Assembly (NCBI RefSeq): GCF_019175285.1 | Contig: NC_056530.1 | Span: 2,595,042 to 2,659,041 of the forward strand | Direction: 5' to 3' | Length of the DNA: 64,000 nt | From: Sceloporus undulatus | Lineage: Eukaryota; Chordata; Lepidosauria; Squamata; Phrynosomatidae | Shown: positions 50,878-63,527 of the stretch, one piece after another | Position numbering within the stretch: position 1 is the first letter of the stretch | How the letters are laid out: the number at the start of each line of letters is the position of its first letter | Notes under the pieces: model-generated | The model's database searches: none | What the model saw: only the letters and a program-made list of their open reading frames with translations | What the model was told of the DNA's origin: nothing | Translations under genes and position numbers: made by a program

Positions 50878-51075
50878 CCATGGCAAACCTTTTAGAGACC
50901 GAGTGCCCAAACTGTAACCCCAAACCCACGTATTTATCGTGAAGTGCCGCATCTCTCTGACTTTCCAATAACAAACTCTGGCAAACTCTATGCTGGGGTG
51001 ATGGCACATGTGCCCATAGAGAGGGTTCTGAGCGCCACCTCTGGCACGCCTGCCATAGGTTCACCACCACTGATC
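50878..51075. mobile_element. hAT-like MITE
   Basis: Left 'atggcaaaccttttagagac' and right 'cataggttcaccaccactga' are weakly inverted; the interior carries 'gccgcatctctctgac' and 'gagcgccacctctggcac'. Ends approximate. Confidence 0.5.
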
Positions 51076-51077
51076 TA

Positions 51078-51316
51078 TACTTTAGGCTCTTGATATCTCT
51101 TAACATTTGGTTCCAGGACCCTCCATGGATACCAAAATCCGTGGTTGCTGAAGTCCCATTATATACAATGACATAGTAAAATGGTCTCTTTTATATACAA
51201 TGGCAAAATCAAGGTTTGGTTTTGGGATTTAAAAAAAAATATTTTCAGCCCTGGATTCCACCATGGATGGTTGAAGTCGTGGATAAAGAATCCATGAATA
51301 AGGAGGCCGGACTGTA
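51078..51316. mobile_element. Tigger/pogo-like MITE
   Basis: 'ggttccaggaccctccatgg', 'cagaatccatgaataagga'-type right end and the closing 'ggccggactg-TA' match the style of Tigger-derived MITEs known from mammals. Left end worn. Confidence 0.65.
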
Positions 51317-52173
51317 TGTTATTCTTCTAAACATTTGCATTCACCACTTCCTTTAACCCCATTGTATAAGAAAAATGGAGTCATAACAAAGATCTCCATT
51401 GGAGATGGGAAATATTAAATTTTTCATACACTGTTGGACTGTGGACATTACCGCCCAAGGGTTCTTTGGCACTTACTGTGCAATTTATATTTGCATAAAC
51501 ACAATGTTAAAATAATTCTTACTGCACTTTCCTGTTAATAGCACAATAGTCCTGCCTCGTTGGTGAATATTGGCAGCCCTGTTTTTGTCAATACCATCCT
51601 CCTTTCCTTTTTTCCATGCATGAAGAATGTCCTTCTTCTTCTCTGCACAGAAAGTATAGTACATAGTAATATGGACAGAGATGGCAAGAACCACATTTCT
51701 GCAATTTTAGAGCTGCAGCGGCAATGCATGTAGGTAATAATGGGAAAACAGCATTATTGACAGCCATTCATGGGTATTCCATTAATGAAAAGTATCATCA
51801 CACTGACGCTCAGACAATAGGACACACACAGAAGAGTAACAACACCGCCGTATGATAATAAGTGAAAGCAGATGCTGCCATTCAGCTTTAATTCTATTTC
51901 CAGAGCCTCATGCAGTAATGTCCTGCAATTCCTGTCAAAAATTACTACTAAGTAAATTGGCTAAGGCTGATGGAAACTGAAATCCAGTACCTTCTGGGTT
52001 TTTTTATGTTCCTCATATCAGTTTTAGATCAAAGAATGTGATCAGCTATTTGAGTTCTAGCAAGGCAGGAAAAAACGCCTAGAAATGTGTTATCCATCAA
52101 AGCCTGACTTTTCTAGTCTCTTTGTAAGAATAACAACAAAATGTATAGATATTTACAAGCAATAACACTTAAT

Positions 52174-52364
52174 CGTTGTTGTAAGCCTTCAAGTAATTTC
52201 TGACATATGCCAACCCTAAAGTGAACCTGTCACAGGTTTTTCTAAGGCTGAAAATGTGTTACTCGCTCAAGGTCTTCCAGTGGGTTTCCATGGCCAAGCG
52301 GGGAACTGAACCCTCATATCCAGTCATAGTCCAATGCTCAAACTACTACACCATGCTGGTGTCT
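52174..52364 (-). mobile_element. CORE-SINE
   Basis: Tail 'gttgttgtaagccttcaagt' at left, B box 'ggggaactgaaccctc' and head 'caaactactacaccatgctg' at right. Confidence 0.8.
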
Positions 52365-53147
52365 CAACACCTAATAATACCATGAGTTAATACCCTTAAC
52401 TCATTTTGATAGTACTAGATCAATTATTCAGCAAGCAACCAATCCAGCAATACAATTAATCCTACAATACATCTAATAAGAAAGAAGGAAATGTTTCTTT
52501 AAAATCCATTAGTTAACTGTACCACTAAATAATCAATGAACAGAAATCAAGCAAATCAAATAGCTGATTGATAAATCAACAACATGGTTTAATCTCCAAG
52601 TTGGGCAACATGTTGTAATCAATTAATCAATAAATCAATAGATTGGAAATAAGTAGAAGAAAATATGTAGATTTCAGCTCAGAGCTAGGAATAGTTACTT
52701 TTTTTGGACTGTAACTTTCAAATTCCTCAGCCAGCTTGGCCAGCTCCAAGTTTTCACTTCTTTGCACCCAGCCATAGCATTCTTTTGAAATGGAGGATGT
52801 CAAGCAAGGAAATGGGATGCCTTCATCAATTTGATAGAATATGAGATTTTTTTGAACAGATTTTCTGTTCTCATTAAAGTATTTGTCATTGGCCTTTCTG
52901 CCCAAGGGGATAAAAAACATTCCTTGGAAATAGATTTTAAAACAGGTTTGAAAATCAATTTTAGAAACCCATTCAAGAAAGCAAAGGGCATACAGAACGG
53001 CATTCTATCCAGGCAGGTAGATATCACTCTGTGTTGCAATCTTACCATCATTCAAAGCAATAGATTTACCGGTATGAGATGCTGCCATACACTTGGTATC
53101 ACTACCTCTTGTGGATGATATGACATTTACTCTATTGTTGTTTTATA

Positions 53148-53502
53148 TACAGGTTGAGTCTTCCTTACCCGGAATTCCGAAATCCAAGAGATTCCAAAAA
53201 TCAATTTTTTTCCATGGGTGGCTGAGACAGTGACACTTTTACTTTCTGATGGTTTGGTGTACACAAACTTTGTTTCATGCACGAAATTATTAAAAAATAT
53301 TGTATAACATTACCTTCAAGCTATGTGTATAAGATGTATAGGAAACATATATGAAGTTTTGTGTTTAGATTTGGGTCCCATCTCAATGATATCTCAATAT
53401 GTAAATACATGCCAATACAGGTATTCCAAAATAACAAAAGAAAATCAAAATCCAAATCATTCCTGGGCCCAAGCATTTTGAATAAGGGAGACTCAGCCTG
53501 TA
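53148..53502. mobile_element. TA-flanked MITE with 'caggttgagtcttcc' ends
   Basis: TA-caggttgagtcttccttac at left, 'aataagggagactcagcctg-TA' at right; both halves carry 'aattccgaaatccaa'/'ttccaaaataacaaaag'-type segments. 355 bp, Tigger-like. Confidence 0.75.
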
Positions 53503-53664
53503 CCACTTTCGAGCGTACATTCCAGATCAGACACTGCCACAGTTAATGCAACTTTGGCGCGGTAGGGGCGGCCTGCACCTGCCCCTTTCCGCGGAGGATT
53601 GGGGCCAGGGCAGCCTCACCAGCAGCCCAGAGGCCTCAATCCAATACTTTTCCAGGCCACGGAG

Positions 53665-53818
53665 AAGCGCAAATCCCAAAATTCTGGGATTTGTAGTTTT
53701 GATATTTAGCCTTCTCTGTCAGAGAGCACTGGAGCCACAACAAGCTACAAAACCCAGGATTCCTTAGGATGGCACCATGACAGTTAAAGCGGTGTCAAAC
53801 TGCATTAATTTTACATTT
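53665..53818. repeat. Family B, right half plus centre
   Basis: 'ttctgggatttgtagttttg' pairs with 'ctacaaaacccaggattcc'; right end 'ggtgtcaaactgcattaatt'. The left terminus is lost. Confidence 0.6.
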
Positions 53819-54477
53819 TGGAATTCCTGTTGGACAGAAGGCTGGAATAGAGGACAACTGGTCACCCTGGGAGTGGAGAACTAGAGCTTTGGTTTGGATG
53901 GGGGGAAAAAAGAAAGGAAGAAAAAGGAAGAAGAAAGAAAAGAAACAAGAACTACATTAGGGTACTTCCATAAAATCTTGTGCCAGCCCTAATGAAGTAT
54001 TTCTGGTAACACAGTGCTACAAAGCATTGGTAAATGAATAAAGGATGGAGCTGGAAACTAGAAATCAGGACGGAAGATCAAACAGGATTGGAGGGCGAAC
54101 GAGGAGTCTGGATCGGAGAGCAAGACCACAACCCCAAGCATGCCCACGCTCAAGCAGGCCTTTGTGCTCAAGCAAGATCCAATTGTAACAAGATGCCTAT
54201 TATAATCTTTCCTGCCTGGAAGGATCTAACAGCGGCTGCCACACATGGGCAGAGTTAAGGAGAAACCTGAGGGGTTCTTCACTGAGAACCTGTAGTTACT
54301 CATTTCATCACACAGAGTAGTAGCCAGCAGCTCCTGACAATCAGGAAAATACAGGCAATGCTTCCAGATGGGAAAGAGTCACTGGAAGCCCCAGGTTTTG
54401 TTCCTGTGCAAACTGATTTTATTTTGGAGATCCAAATGTTATCTGCATTCTGAAGTGTTTCCTGGCAGCTCCCAGGT

Positions 54478-54580
54478 TGTGTCTGCACTGCAGAAATAGC
54501 CCAGTTTGACACCACTTTGGCTGCACCTGCACTGGAGAAATAACCCAGTTTGACACCACTTTGGCTGCATCTGCACTGCA
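54478..54580. repeat. Family B terminus in tandem
   Basis: 'ctgcactgcagaaatagccc' ... 'ccactttggctgcacctgca' ... 'ccactttggctgcatctgca': the left end of family B is repeated head to tail (55-bp unit) with no right half. Confidence 0.6.
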
Positions 54581-54845
54581 CTGTGTTGTTCTTTTTTTAC
54601 TGTCTCATAAAGGTTGCTGGAACCAAATAAACACAGTTATTGTTTCCAGAATAGAGACTGAACAAAGATCAAGCAAGGGAAGGAGGCATATTAGCAATAA
54701 AACAAAATGATCCTAATGCTTAATTACAGTAGTGTGAGATTGCTAAAGCACTGTAGCACTTATTATCTCTTGAATAATAATAATAATAAGAAAGCCTCAG
54801 TGGGAATAGGTGACAAACGATTTCTGAAATGTTGCATGAGTTTAG

Positions 54846-54873
54846 ATCATAGAATCATAGAGTTGGATGTAAC
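54846..54873 (-). repeat. CR1 3' tail fragment
   Basis: 'catagaatcatagagttgga' is the reverse of the CR1 end; only the tail remains. A similar scrap is at 58093-58122. Confidence 0.6.
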
Positions 54874-54946
54874 ATATGTTATTGTTGTGTGATGAGCACA
54901 AAATTATTTCTGTTTAAAAAATAGGTAGGCTGAGTAGGTGGGCAGA

Positions 54947-55117
54947 GAGCTAGTGTGGTTTGAGCATTGGACTAGGACTCTGGAGACCAGGGTTCAGTTA
55001 CTTGTTTGGCCATGGAAACCCATTGGGTGACCTGGGGCAAGTCGCACACTCTCAGCCCCCCAAAACCCCATGATAGCTTTGCCTTAGTCGAAACAACTTG
55101 AAGGCACACAACAACAG
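54947..55117 (+). mobile_element. CORE-SINE, short form
   Basis: 'gctagtgtggtttgagcatt', 'gggttcagttacttg', 'tgacctggggcaagtcgcac', tail 'aaggcacacaacaac'; middle block missing as in the 11851 copy. Confidence 0.8.
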
Positions 55118-55987
55118 ATGTGACACACATTCAGTGGGAGAGGAAGGCAGAGAGGGAAAGAAACCTGGGATACTGGATGCAAGCCGATAAATATGCAAAT
55201 AGAAAAAGAACTGGAAAGTCTCAATACTTCCCGAGGTTTGCTTTTTTTACTCATTTGGAGGCACTCTCCTACAAAATCTAGCAAGCCTTTAAAATATATT
55301 TAAAGGAGTTTGGGGCAAACATCTTACCCAAACATCTCCTTTCTGAATCCTATTCATTGTATTCTCTGGATTATAAAAAATAAGAGTTTGGGTTGCTTTC
55401 TTCGGTTTTCCTATTCCTGAAGAACATGGAAAGGGGAGAAATGGAAAAGTAAGAAGAAGCATTCTTTGTTGGATCGAAAGCTCTTTAAATCACATCCTGA
55501 CTTTTTGTTGGTGGGGTTTTTTTTGGTGTCCTGTTGGGTTGCAATGATAATCGGTCAAAGCGCACAGACACATAATCATTTGGCCAGGGAGCAGAAAGTA
55601 CCTGACTAATGCGCTTAACAGAAATTAACCTGGTTACAGTGGTACTCTCTTGAAAATGAGAGAGTGCTGAGGAACAAAATCAATTCCTTCACAGCCAAAT
55701 GACTGCAGGGAAGGCTTTGAATTTCAGCTAAATGTCCTGAAAACCAGGATCCTAATTGTGTTATATTAAGGCCCCTGATCAGATAGTTCAGATGAAGCCA
55801 ATCTGATGGATTGGATGTGGATGGCAAGGAAAACAAGAGATGACATCTGAGCTAATTCCAACAAAGGATTCCTCTCATGTCGGAAATGGCTTAAGATCGC
55901 CATCATCTGTCCAGCCAGAGTTACCAAAGTGAGAGAGTTTGCAGGTATTCCCCCCCAACAAACCTTTACTTATCATTTTACTTACAG

Positions 55988-56212
55988 TGTGTAGAGAGAT
56001 CTTGCAGCACCTTTCAGACTAACTGAAAGAAAGAAATTGGTGGCATGAGCTTTTATAGACTTCAGTCTTCTTTTTCAGATGCATTTGGAAGTAGACTGAA
56101 GTCTACGAAAGCTCATGCTGCCAACTTCTTTCTTTCAGTTAGTCTTAAAGGTGCTACAAGATCTTTCTACGTACTGATTCTGCAGACTAACACGGCTATA
56201 GCTTTGCATTTT
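55988..56212. mobile_element. Foldback family C, complete copy
   Basis: Left arm 'agagagatcttgcagcacct' to 'agacttcagtcttctttttc'; right arm 'agtagactgaagtctacgaa' to 'aaggtgctacaagatctttc'. Arms about 100 bp, loop about 15. Right edge continues 'ctgcagactaacacggctat'. Confidence 0.8.
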
Positions 56213-56235
56213 ACTTACAGTATATTTGACCCCAT

Positions 56236-56300
56236 GACAAGTTCGCCTTTGGGTCGCCATAAAATGGAAATGATGTCAAGGCACACAACAACAGCAACAA
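56236..56300 (+). repeat. CORE-SINE 3' tail fragment
   Basis: 'gttcgcctttgggtcgccat', 'aaggcacacaacaacagc'. Confidence 0.55.
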
Positions 56301-56694
56301 TGACAATGATAACAACTATAGAGCAGAACTCAACCCCAACCAACAGGTTCATTACACTGTAGTGTTACTCCATGATTGGCATGCACAAATCAGAGACTGC
56401 AAAATCTAACACAACTTTCATATAACCTGGTGTCAACAAAGATCTGATATGTTTAAGCAGAGAAAATTCACACTTTAATCAATTAGTGCATTGACTTGCA
56501 TGCCAAATGCATCAACAGTCCCTGCCAAGAGGTTCAGGGCCTGGGTTTGATTGTCTGATTTCAAATTGCACTAGGCATTTCAGTCATGTTTTAAGATGAT
56601 TTTATCCTTGTTCTTCATCCCATTGCTATCAGTAGTACAAGTAACTGGGCCATGGGAGAGGGTCTTGTAGTGATAGCACACAAGTTGCAGATCA

Positions 56695-56840
56695 CTCCCT
56701 ATTTATTTCACTATTTTTATTACTCTCTGAAGAAGTCAGCCACAGTTGCAGGAATAAATTCTTCCAGAATGCAGCCAAACAGCCTGGATAACCCACAGAA
56801 AACTATGCATGTCAGCTATGAAAGCCTTCGTCTTCACATA
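56695..56840. repeat. Dispersed repeat family E copy
   Basis: 'ctctgaagaagtcagccaca', 'ttccagaatgcagccaaaca', 'gctatgaaagccttcgtctt'; sister of 24483-24655. Confidence 0.5.
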
Positions 56841-56897
56841 TTTCACTAAGTGTTTGGTTAGAGCTGAATTCTGCTCTATGGATGTTGTCATGGTTGT

Positions 56898-57124
56898 TGC
56901 TGTTGTTGTGTGCCTTCAAGTCGTTTCCATCTTATGGCAACCTTAAAGAAATCATAGGGATTTCTTAGCAAGTTTCTTCAGAGGGAATTTGTCATTGCCA
57001 TCTTCTGAAGCTGAGAGAGTGTGACTTGCCCAAGATCACCCAAGGATTCCATGGCAGAGTGGGGATTCGAACTCTGCTCTCCAGAGTCATAGTCCAATGC
57101 TCAAACTACTACACTGTACTGGCT
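56898..57124 (-). mobile_element. CORE-SINE, full length
   Basis: Complete minus-strand copy: 'gttgttgtgtgccttcaagt', 'gagagtgtgacttgcccaag', 'ggggattcgaactctgctct', 'tcaaactactacactgtact'. Confidence 0.85.
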
Positions 57125-57398
57125 CTTAAATGGGAGATCCTGATATAAAGACCTGATATAAAGAGGTTACAAGCAATTTATAACAGTGTTTATAAACCTC
57201 ATTTTTACTGGTATCTTCAGGGTAGAATTTTGAGTTACATCATGTTTAAGATTTAATGAGTTGAATGAGCAGGAGAGATCTGAAGCACAGCAGATCTACA
57301 TTTTGAAGGAAAATAATAGACAGGGTTTGGAATTTAAGACCACTAAGTCCAGAGTCGGAGCCTGAAAAAGTGATTTCCCCCCCTGGAGCTGCAAAACA

Positions 57399-57425
57399 AA
57401 AGGAAGGAAGGAAGGAAGGAAGGAA
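57399..57425. repeat. (GGAA)n microsatellite
   Basis: Six to seven GGAA units. Confidence 0.85.
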
Positions 57426-58337
57426 AAGAAAAGTAATGTTGCCAAGCTTCATCCATAGTATAAAGTTAGTTAAATGTGCTATGGCTGAGTTGTGCAGCTA
57501 GTTTCTCCGTCTCTCTCTTTCACATCATCAAATATTTTATCATCTGCTATACTCTCCTCATCCTGTTGCTGATAAATTATTATGATATTTTAAAGGTATT
57601 CTTGAGCTCTTGCTGAGTGATGTCTTTAAGTGGCTGAAGTGTAGAGATTTCGCTTTGTACTACTGCGATTCATTTTCTGGTTGGTAAAACTCTTTTCCTT
57701 TTTAAAAGCCGGAACCTTGCAGAGTTTCCTGAAGAAGAAGGACTGAAGCCATTAGCTGTGAATTTAAAATGAAGCAGATTTACAGTATATATCACAGAAA
57801 TAGAGAACATCAGTTGTACTTGGCGAAGATTAAAAGTGTTATCTTTCTCTTTCTTGATCCACCACTTACAGCTGTACAAACAGCAAGGAGTAATTGTCAG
57901 AAAATCTTAAAACGTATGGGTGGTATTTTGATTTGGATTCATGAGGATCTCCAAAATGATTTGAGTCTGATGTAATCCCTTGATTTGGTAACCAGTTCAA
58001 AAAGTAGTCAAAGCCTACATCCAATTGTTAGTCCCAACTAGAGTAGACTCATTGAACTGATGGGAGCTTGGCAAATAAAAACTTATGTAACTTCATAGAA
58101 TCATAGATTTGGAAGGCTCTGCAACACTTTGCCTTGCTTCCATTGATTCAACTTGTCTATTCTGATATATAGGCCAGGAGTAGTAATCATAGTGCCCTTC
58201 AGACGTTGAATGGCAACTCACAGTATTTTCCACCATCGGCTATGTTGGCTATGGGGTCTGGGAGATACAGTTTAACCAAATCTGGAGACCCACATAATTC
58301 CTGCCCCTGATTTAGACCCAAATCATTTTGCACATTC

Positions 58338-59614
58338 AGGCCCCATTCCCACTGGGCAAAAAAAGCAGCTTATTTCGCTGCGATTCTGACTCGGATTTTT
58401 TTTCTGAGTCGTAATCGAATCTGACCCATCATTCCCAATAAAACGGGTGCAAACAGACCCGGGTTTTTATACCCCTGTTTTCGTTCCCATTGGTATTTTC
58501 CCTGTGGTAATTTGAAGCGGGTTATTTTGCTCCCCGTTCCCATTGCCTTTCCAGAACCTCTTTTTTTAAAAGCAGCTGTCAATCAAGCACCTGAGCGCTT
58601 GACATCACAGCCAATCAGTCGCTTAGGCACTTTTCCCCTCCGGGAAAGGAAGAAAGGAGCCTCTATTCCCCTCAGATCTATTCTCTGGAAGAGAGAAGGA
58701 GCCACTATTCCTCCTAAACCCCTCTGCATCCAAGGCTATTCTGTGTCTCCCCAGACTCTCTCTGGAAGAGAGAAGGAACCACTATTCCTCTTAAACCCCT
58801 CTGTGTCCAAGGCTGTTCTGTATCTCCCCAGACTCTCTCTGGAAGAGAGAAGGAACCACTATTCCTCCTAAAGCCCTCTGCATCCAAGGCTGTTCTGTGC
58901 CTTCCCATAGTTCCTCTGGAAGAAAGAAAGGAGAGCCATTATTCCTCCTAAACCCCTTTGCATCCAAGGCTGTTCTGTGTCTTCCCATAGTTCCTCTGGA
59001 AGAGAAAGAAGAGGAGCCTCTATTCCCCAAATCTCTTTGCCTGCCCCATTGCTCCCCGGGCTGTCTGGGGGGGCGATCAAGCAGGCATGTCCTGCAAAGC
59101 CCATCTGCTGCTCAGGCACTCAGGCAAAGACGGAAAAAATAGTAGTTTAAAAAGGTGTTCAATGGGTCTCCTCACCCGTTGGTCTATGAATGTGGAGCAT
59201 GGAAGAGGTTGCAGGGGGAGTAATGTGTTTACTGCATTTGGAGCTCAATGTAGCGCAATCACCTTACCCTGGCACCGGTAATGCAGGGAAAAGGACAAGC
59301 GGGTGACACCCCCAGGCCAGCTCCTTGAGCCCTGCTCCTCCCATCCTCAAGATCCCGAATCAGACACCCTTTCGTTCCCATTCATTTGCCCCGAATCAGA
59401 CTCGGGAGGCACAGGAAAACTCGCTAAAAAGCCGTTATTTTTTAAAACCGCTTTATCGACCTATAATTCAGAATTTTCAAGATAAATCGAATCAGATTCG
59501 AATTTCAATGAAAACGATATCAGAGCAATGCGGATTGGATTCACACTCAAATGGAAACGATACACCCATGATTCGCGTCTTGATCTGCGTTATAAGCCAG
59601 TGGGAATGGGGCCT
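58338..59614. mobile_element. 1.28-kb non-autonomous DNA element with internal minisatellite
   Basis: Exact inverted ends AGGCCCCATTCCCACTGG (58338) and CCAGTGGGAATGGGGCCT (59597-59614). Subterminal regions rich in 'tcggatt'/'aatcagattcg' also mirror each other. Possible 3-bp flanks tca/taa around GGCC, similar to family A, suggest a Harbinger-like mechanism. The middle is a 77-bp tandem array. No transposase domain was recognised. Confidence 0.8.
58684..59010. repeat. 77-bp tandem repeat inside the 1.28-kb element
   Basis: 'tctggaagagagaagga' begins units at 58684, 58761 and 58838; diverged units start at 58915 and 58995. Spacing 77, 77, 77 and 80. The unit is not a multiple of three, so long open frames across it are chance. 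Confidence 0.9.
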
Positions 59615-60028
59615 AAGTCTTCTTCAGCACCAGGCAACAGAAGTTATTGGTCTGACTACTCTGGCTGGATGAGTACCGACCATGCATCAAAAAGAGCCAC
59701 ATCCGATTGAAATACATCTTTTGTTTCTCTCTAACTCCAGAAATGTATCTATTAAATATGCCAATCCGTTTAGAATATTAGAAAGGGAAGAAATGTGAGC
59801 GTATTCTCTTATACACAGTAACAACTGCGAGAATGGTTTACACCAAGAAATGGAAAGATCAACGAATTCCGATTATGGATGACTGGATCTTAAAACTAAT
59901 GGAAATGATACAGATGGGCAAATTAACAATGTACCTGAGTAATAAGACACTACAAAAATTATGAAAATGAATAGGGAAAAACATATCTGTGGGAAACAAA
60001 GAGAAGTAACAACAAAAGTAATACCTAA

Positions 60029-60239
60029 GGCTGCATCCACACTGGAGGAATAACCTGGCTTGACACTGCTTTAACTGCCCTTGCTCAAGGTTATGGAATT
60101 CTGGGAGTTGGAGTTTGTTGTGGGGCCCTCCTCTGCTTTGGGTCCACAACAAACCCCAATTCCCAGAATTCCATAGCCTTGAGCCAGACAGAGTTAAAGC
60201 GGTGCCAAACCAGGTTATTTTTCCAGTGTGGATTCAGCC
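60029..60239. mobile_element. Foldback MITE family B, best-preserved copy
   Basis: 'ggctgcatccacactggagg' and 'tttccagtgtggattcagcc'; inner 'ggaattctgggagttggagt' and 'cccaattcccagaattccat'. Flanks taa/tta. Arms pair across about 90 bp each. Confidence 0.85.
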
Positions 60240-61492
60240 TTAGTAAAATAAAGATGCAGAATGGTTGTTTAAATATGTATGTAAAGAAAATATAACAATA
60301 GGATTAGATAGCAGCCTTGATGTATGCTTCACTCCCCTCGTCTTATCACAGCACCTGCATCTGAAATCACCTGTCTCAGCGATAGCCATTTCTACAGCAT
60401 AACCCAGTACACCAGCTTCCGAACATTTTGTTACAGAGAAGGTGCATAAGCAACTCCGGACAGTAGGCCAATGTGACAAATGTTCCAAATCCAGAAGATC
60501 CTTTGTTCTTCCTGGACAAGTGCTCTGGAATAAGAAAAAAAGAGAGTGGCTGGTTGTGCAAACTGGCTGTTTAGAGTATGCAGAGGTCCACCCAGAAATG
60601 CTGTAGTGCTGCTTTGCATGTGTGCTTGGATAACAGTTAGATGCACAATTCCCCATTCTGCTTCCAAACTGGGGGCATAGTGTCACAGGAAATGAGTGAA
60701 AGCAGAGCAAACTCTCTGAGCACTCAGGGAAGCATAATGTAATGCTTCCCCCAGATCAATGTGGATTTTGGTTTGTGAGTTATTAGGCCAAGGCCATAAA
60801 CAACCCTTGCAACCACAAAAGTAAACTCAAAGAATAAATCTCTGTTTATCTCCTGTGCTGCCTTTTCATGTTATTTTTCTTCTCCAATTTTAGAGCTCCC
60901 CTGTTCCCGTTCAGACCAAAAGCACCCTTCAGCACCTATTCATGGGCCATGTCTTCCTGGGCAAAAATAAAATTTGGAATACATATCAATGAGTTTTGAT
61001 TTTTTTTGGTTGTATTTTTGTTTCTGGAAAGGCAACGTAATTGTGCATTGAAGAAAGATTGCTCCAGATGATGAATCTTTTAGCAAGCTGTGGCACAAGG
61101 AATGAGGGAAAACTCTAGGTTGTGAGACTTGGTTTTTTTCTCTGCACATAGAAATTTGTATTTTATTTATGAGATTTATATCCCGTCCCCCCCTCCCATG
61201 GGATTTAAGGGGTTTATAATAACATTTCCCCTTCTGTACAGTTTTCTCTCCTTGACTAGAGTGTTTTTGTATTTCAGTTGTATGCATTCTTAGCTCCTTG
61301 TATTCCTAAAATATATTTGTGATTTTATGCATAATTTATTTCTGATATGTACATCAAACCTCAGTGGATTTCTGAGGCAAGTTATGCTTTGTCTCACAAC
61401 AATTCCTGGGAGGTATGTTATATTTACAAGTGACGGTGTCAACCCCAAAGAAATTATTTTCTGTCTGTGTCTAGAAAGGGACTGTAACATGC

Positions 61493-61723
61493 AAATCCAC
61501 AAAACAGTGGTACTTTTTATTGTGCCAGTCGAAATGCACGAAATACATGTTGCAAGCTTTCAAAGCTCCACTGGCCTCTTCATCAGGCAAACGTGTCAAA
61601 ATCTCTTGCATGGTTTTTTAACACCTTTGCCTGATGAAGAAGCCAGTGGAGCTCCAAAAGCTTGCAACATGTATTTTATGCATGTTGGTTGGCCCAATAA
61701 AAGGTATCACTGTTTGTGGATTT
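61493..61723. mobile_element. Foldback family F, short copy (231 bp)
   Basis: 'aaatccacaaaacagtggta' and 'tatcactgtttgtggattt' ends; 'tgttgcaagctttcaaagct' mirrored by 'agctccaaaagcttgcaaca'. Lacks the long central spacer of the copy at 48324. Confidence 0.8.
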
Positions 61724-62823
61724 GGGATGTTATTGTGATTCCTCACTGGGGTTTTGTTCATATAAAAATGGATAGAAAGAGAACCTCACATGCTACCTGA
61801 GCTCTTTGGAAAGGCAGCAGGAGAGAGAGATTCTAGTTGTTATACATTTCTAATTTATTTTTATAGATGTAAAAAGTTAGAGCCATTTTATTATATTTGA
61901 AAAGGAAATTATGCAAACTCATTACACTTCACACATTAATGTGAGTTTCCATATTTGCTATGCCATATTCCAGAAACTGATAACCATCTTTTGCCAGTGC
62001 CAGTGAACAATAACACTAATGGATCACTAGAGAAGAAACATACGCTATTCTTTGAGCTATCTCCCCATCAGGGATATGAAAATATTTCAGTCTCATTTTC
62101 ATTGCGTTTCACTGAACTTATTCAACATTGACTTCCTATCCTTGTTTCATATTAAAAGTGTAAGAATTTCTTTTTCTTCTCATATAAAAATTTGTGCGTA
62201 TTTTGATAAAAGCACTTTCCCTAACATATGTATTTTTAACATACTGTTTTGTGGATATTTCCCCAAAATATGTATTTTTACACATGCGTATTACTTGCAT
62301 ATAATTTGAAAAGGAGCCTGGAGAAATGTGACGTTCACTGCTTCATTCCAATGATGGGAAGCTGAAACATGCCTGTTTTTGTTAATACTCTTGCAGTCCA
62401 AGAACTGGATATATTTATTTAAAAGTCTCAGTTAATGGGAAGTTCTTTTCCATCCGGACTCTGTCTGCCTGTTCTAATGGTATAAGAGCTAGTTTGTGAA
62501 CTTCTCCATTCCTGACCCAGAGACATTCAAACTCTGCCCCTTTCTTGAAAAGACAACCACAGTTTTCTTCCCTGACTGGGTACATGATAGAGATTTGACA
62601 TGGATGATAAGAAGGGCACAGGATGCAGCCAAAAATGTGCATTTTAGTTGCCCACAAAACTTTTTTTTTTAAATCCCTTAATGATTGCTCTGTTTGCATT
62701 TGTCTGCTACCAGCATCTATGTCAAGAACATACTCTAGCTGTCAATACATATTAAAGTGACAGCTGGGTACCAGCTACTCATTTTCTTGCAGCAGCTTCT
62801 TTTTAAAAGAGGAAGCAAACAAT

Positions 62824-63133
62824 GGAGTTCATCACACGGAGGGCAAATTGGTAAAATCCTGTGCAGAAACGGGATTTTAAAATCCAGGTGTTGTTTGTCA
62901 GATGCATGGGCGTGAAAGAGAAATAATGCGAAAATAATCCGAATGGAAAGCTCCTTTGTACTTTTAGAATTTAGTGAAAGTAAAAAGGAGCTGGTTTTGA
63001 CAACTTTGTGTTCGGGTTATTTTCTCGTTATTTCTCTTTCATGCAAACATTGTCTGAAAAAATCCCGCAAATGTGGGTTATTTTCAATTTAAATTTAGTT
63101 TATGCATGGGATTTGTCCCGTGTGATAAACTCC
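62824..63133. mobile_element. MITE with 'ggagttcatcacacgg' ends
   Basis: 'ggagttcatcacacggaggg' and 'cccgtgtgataaactcc' are inverted; AAT lies on both flanks (62821-62823 and 63134-63136). Subterminal 'gaaagagaaataatgcgaaa' is mirrored by 'tttctcgttatttctctttc'. 310 bp. Confidence 0.75.
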
Positions 63134-63302
63134 AATATGATGGCTTGTTTTTGCCAAGAGAGGAGGTGTCAGGCCAATCCTGTAACCTACAAGAAATGGC
63201 CAAAAGCATCAGGCTTACAGAATGACATTACACAAACAGCTTTTGAATACTATGATAAGACATCTGCGAAGCAGCAAGCATGCTAGAATGGAAAGGTCAC
63301 AA

Positions 63303-63527
63303 GGGCTGCATTCATACTGCAGAAATAATCCAGACTGACATCACTTTAACTGCCATTGCTCAATGCTATGGAATTCTGGGAATTGAAGATTTGGGAGTTA
63401 TTTAGCCTTTTCTGTCAGAGAGCTCTGGTGCCACAATAAACTAAAGTTCCCAGAATTCCATAAAATTCAACCATGGTAGTAAAAGTAGTGTCAAACTGGA
63501 TTTTTTCTGCAATGCGGACGGAGCCTA
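63303..63527. mobile_element. Foldback MITE family B copy
   Basis: 'ggctgcattcatactgcaga' and 'ttctgcaatgcggacggagcc'; centre 'gtcagagagctctggtgcca'. Nearly complete. Confidence 0.8.

Noticed and set aside
58512-59142. Several overlapping open frames of 64-119 codons on both strands
   Set aside because: They come from the 77-bp tandem repeat, whose unit is not a multiple of three.
60240-60710. 156-codon minus-strand open frame
   Set aside because: No recognisable domain, odd Cys/Ser-rich composition, starts inside the family B right flank and has no splice or promoter context.
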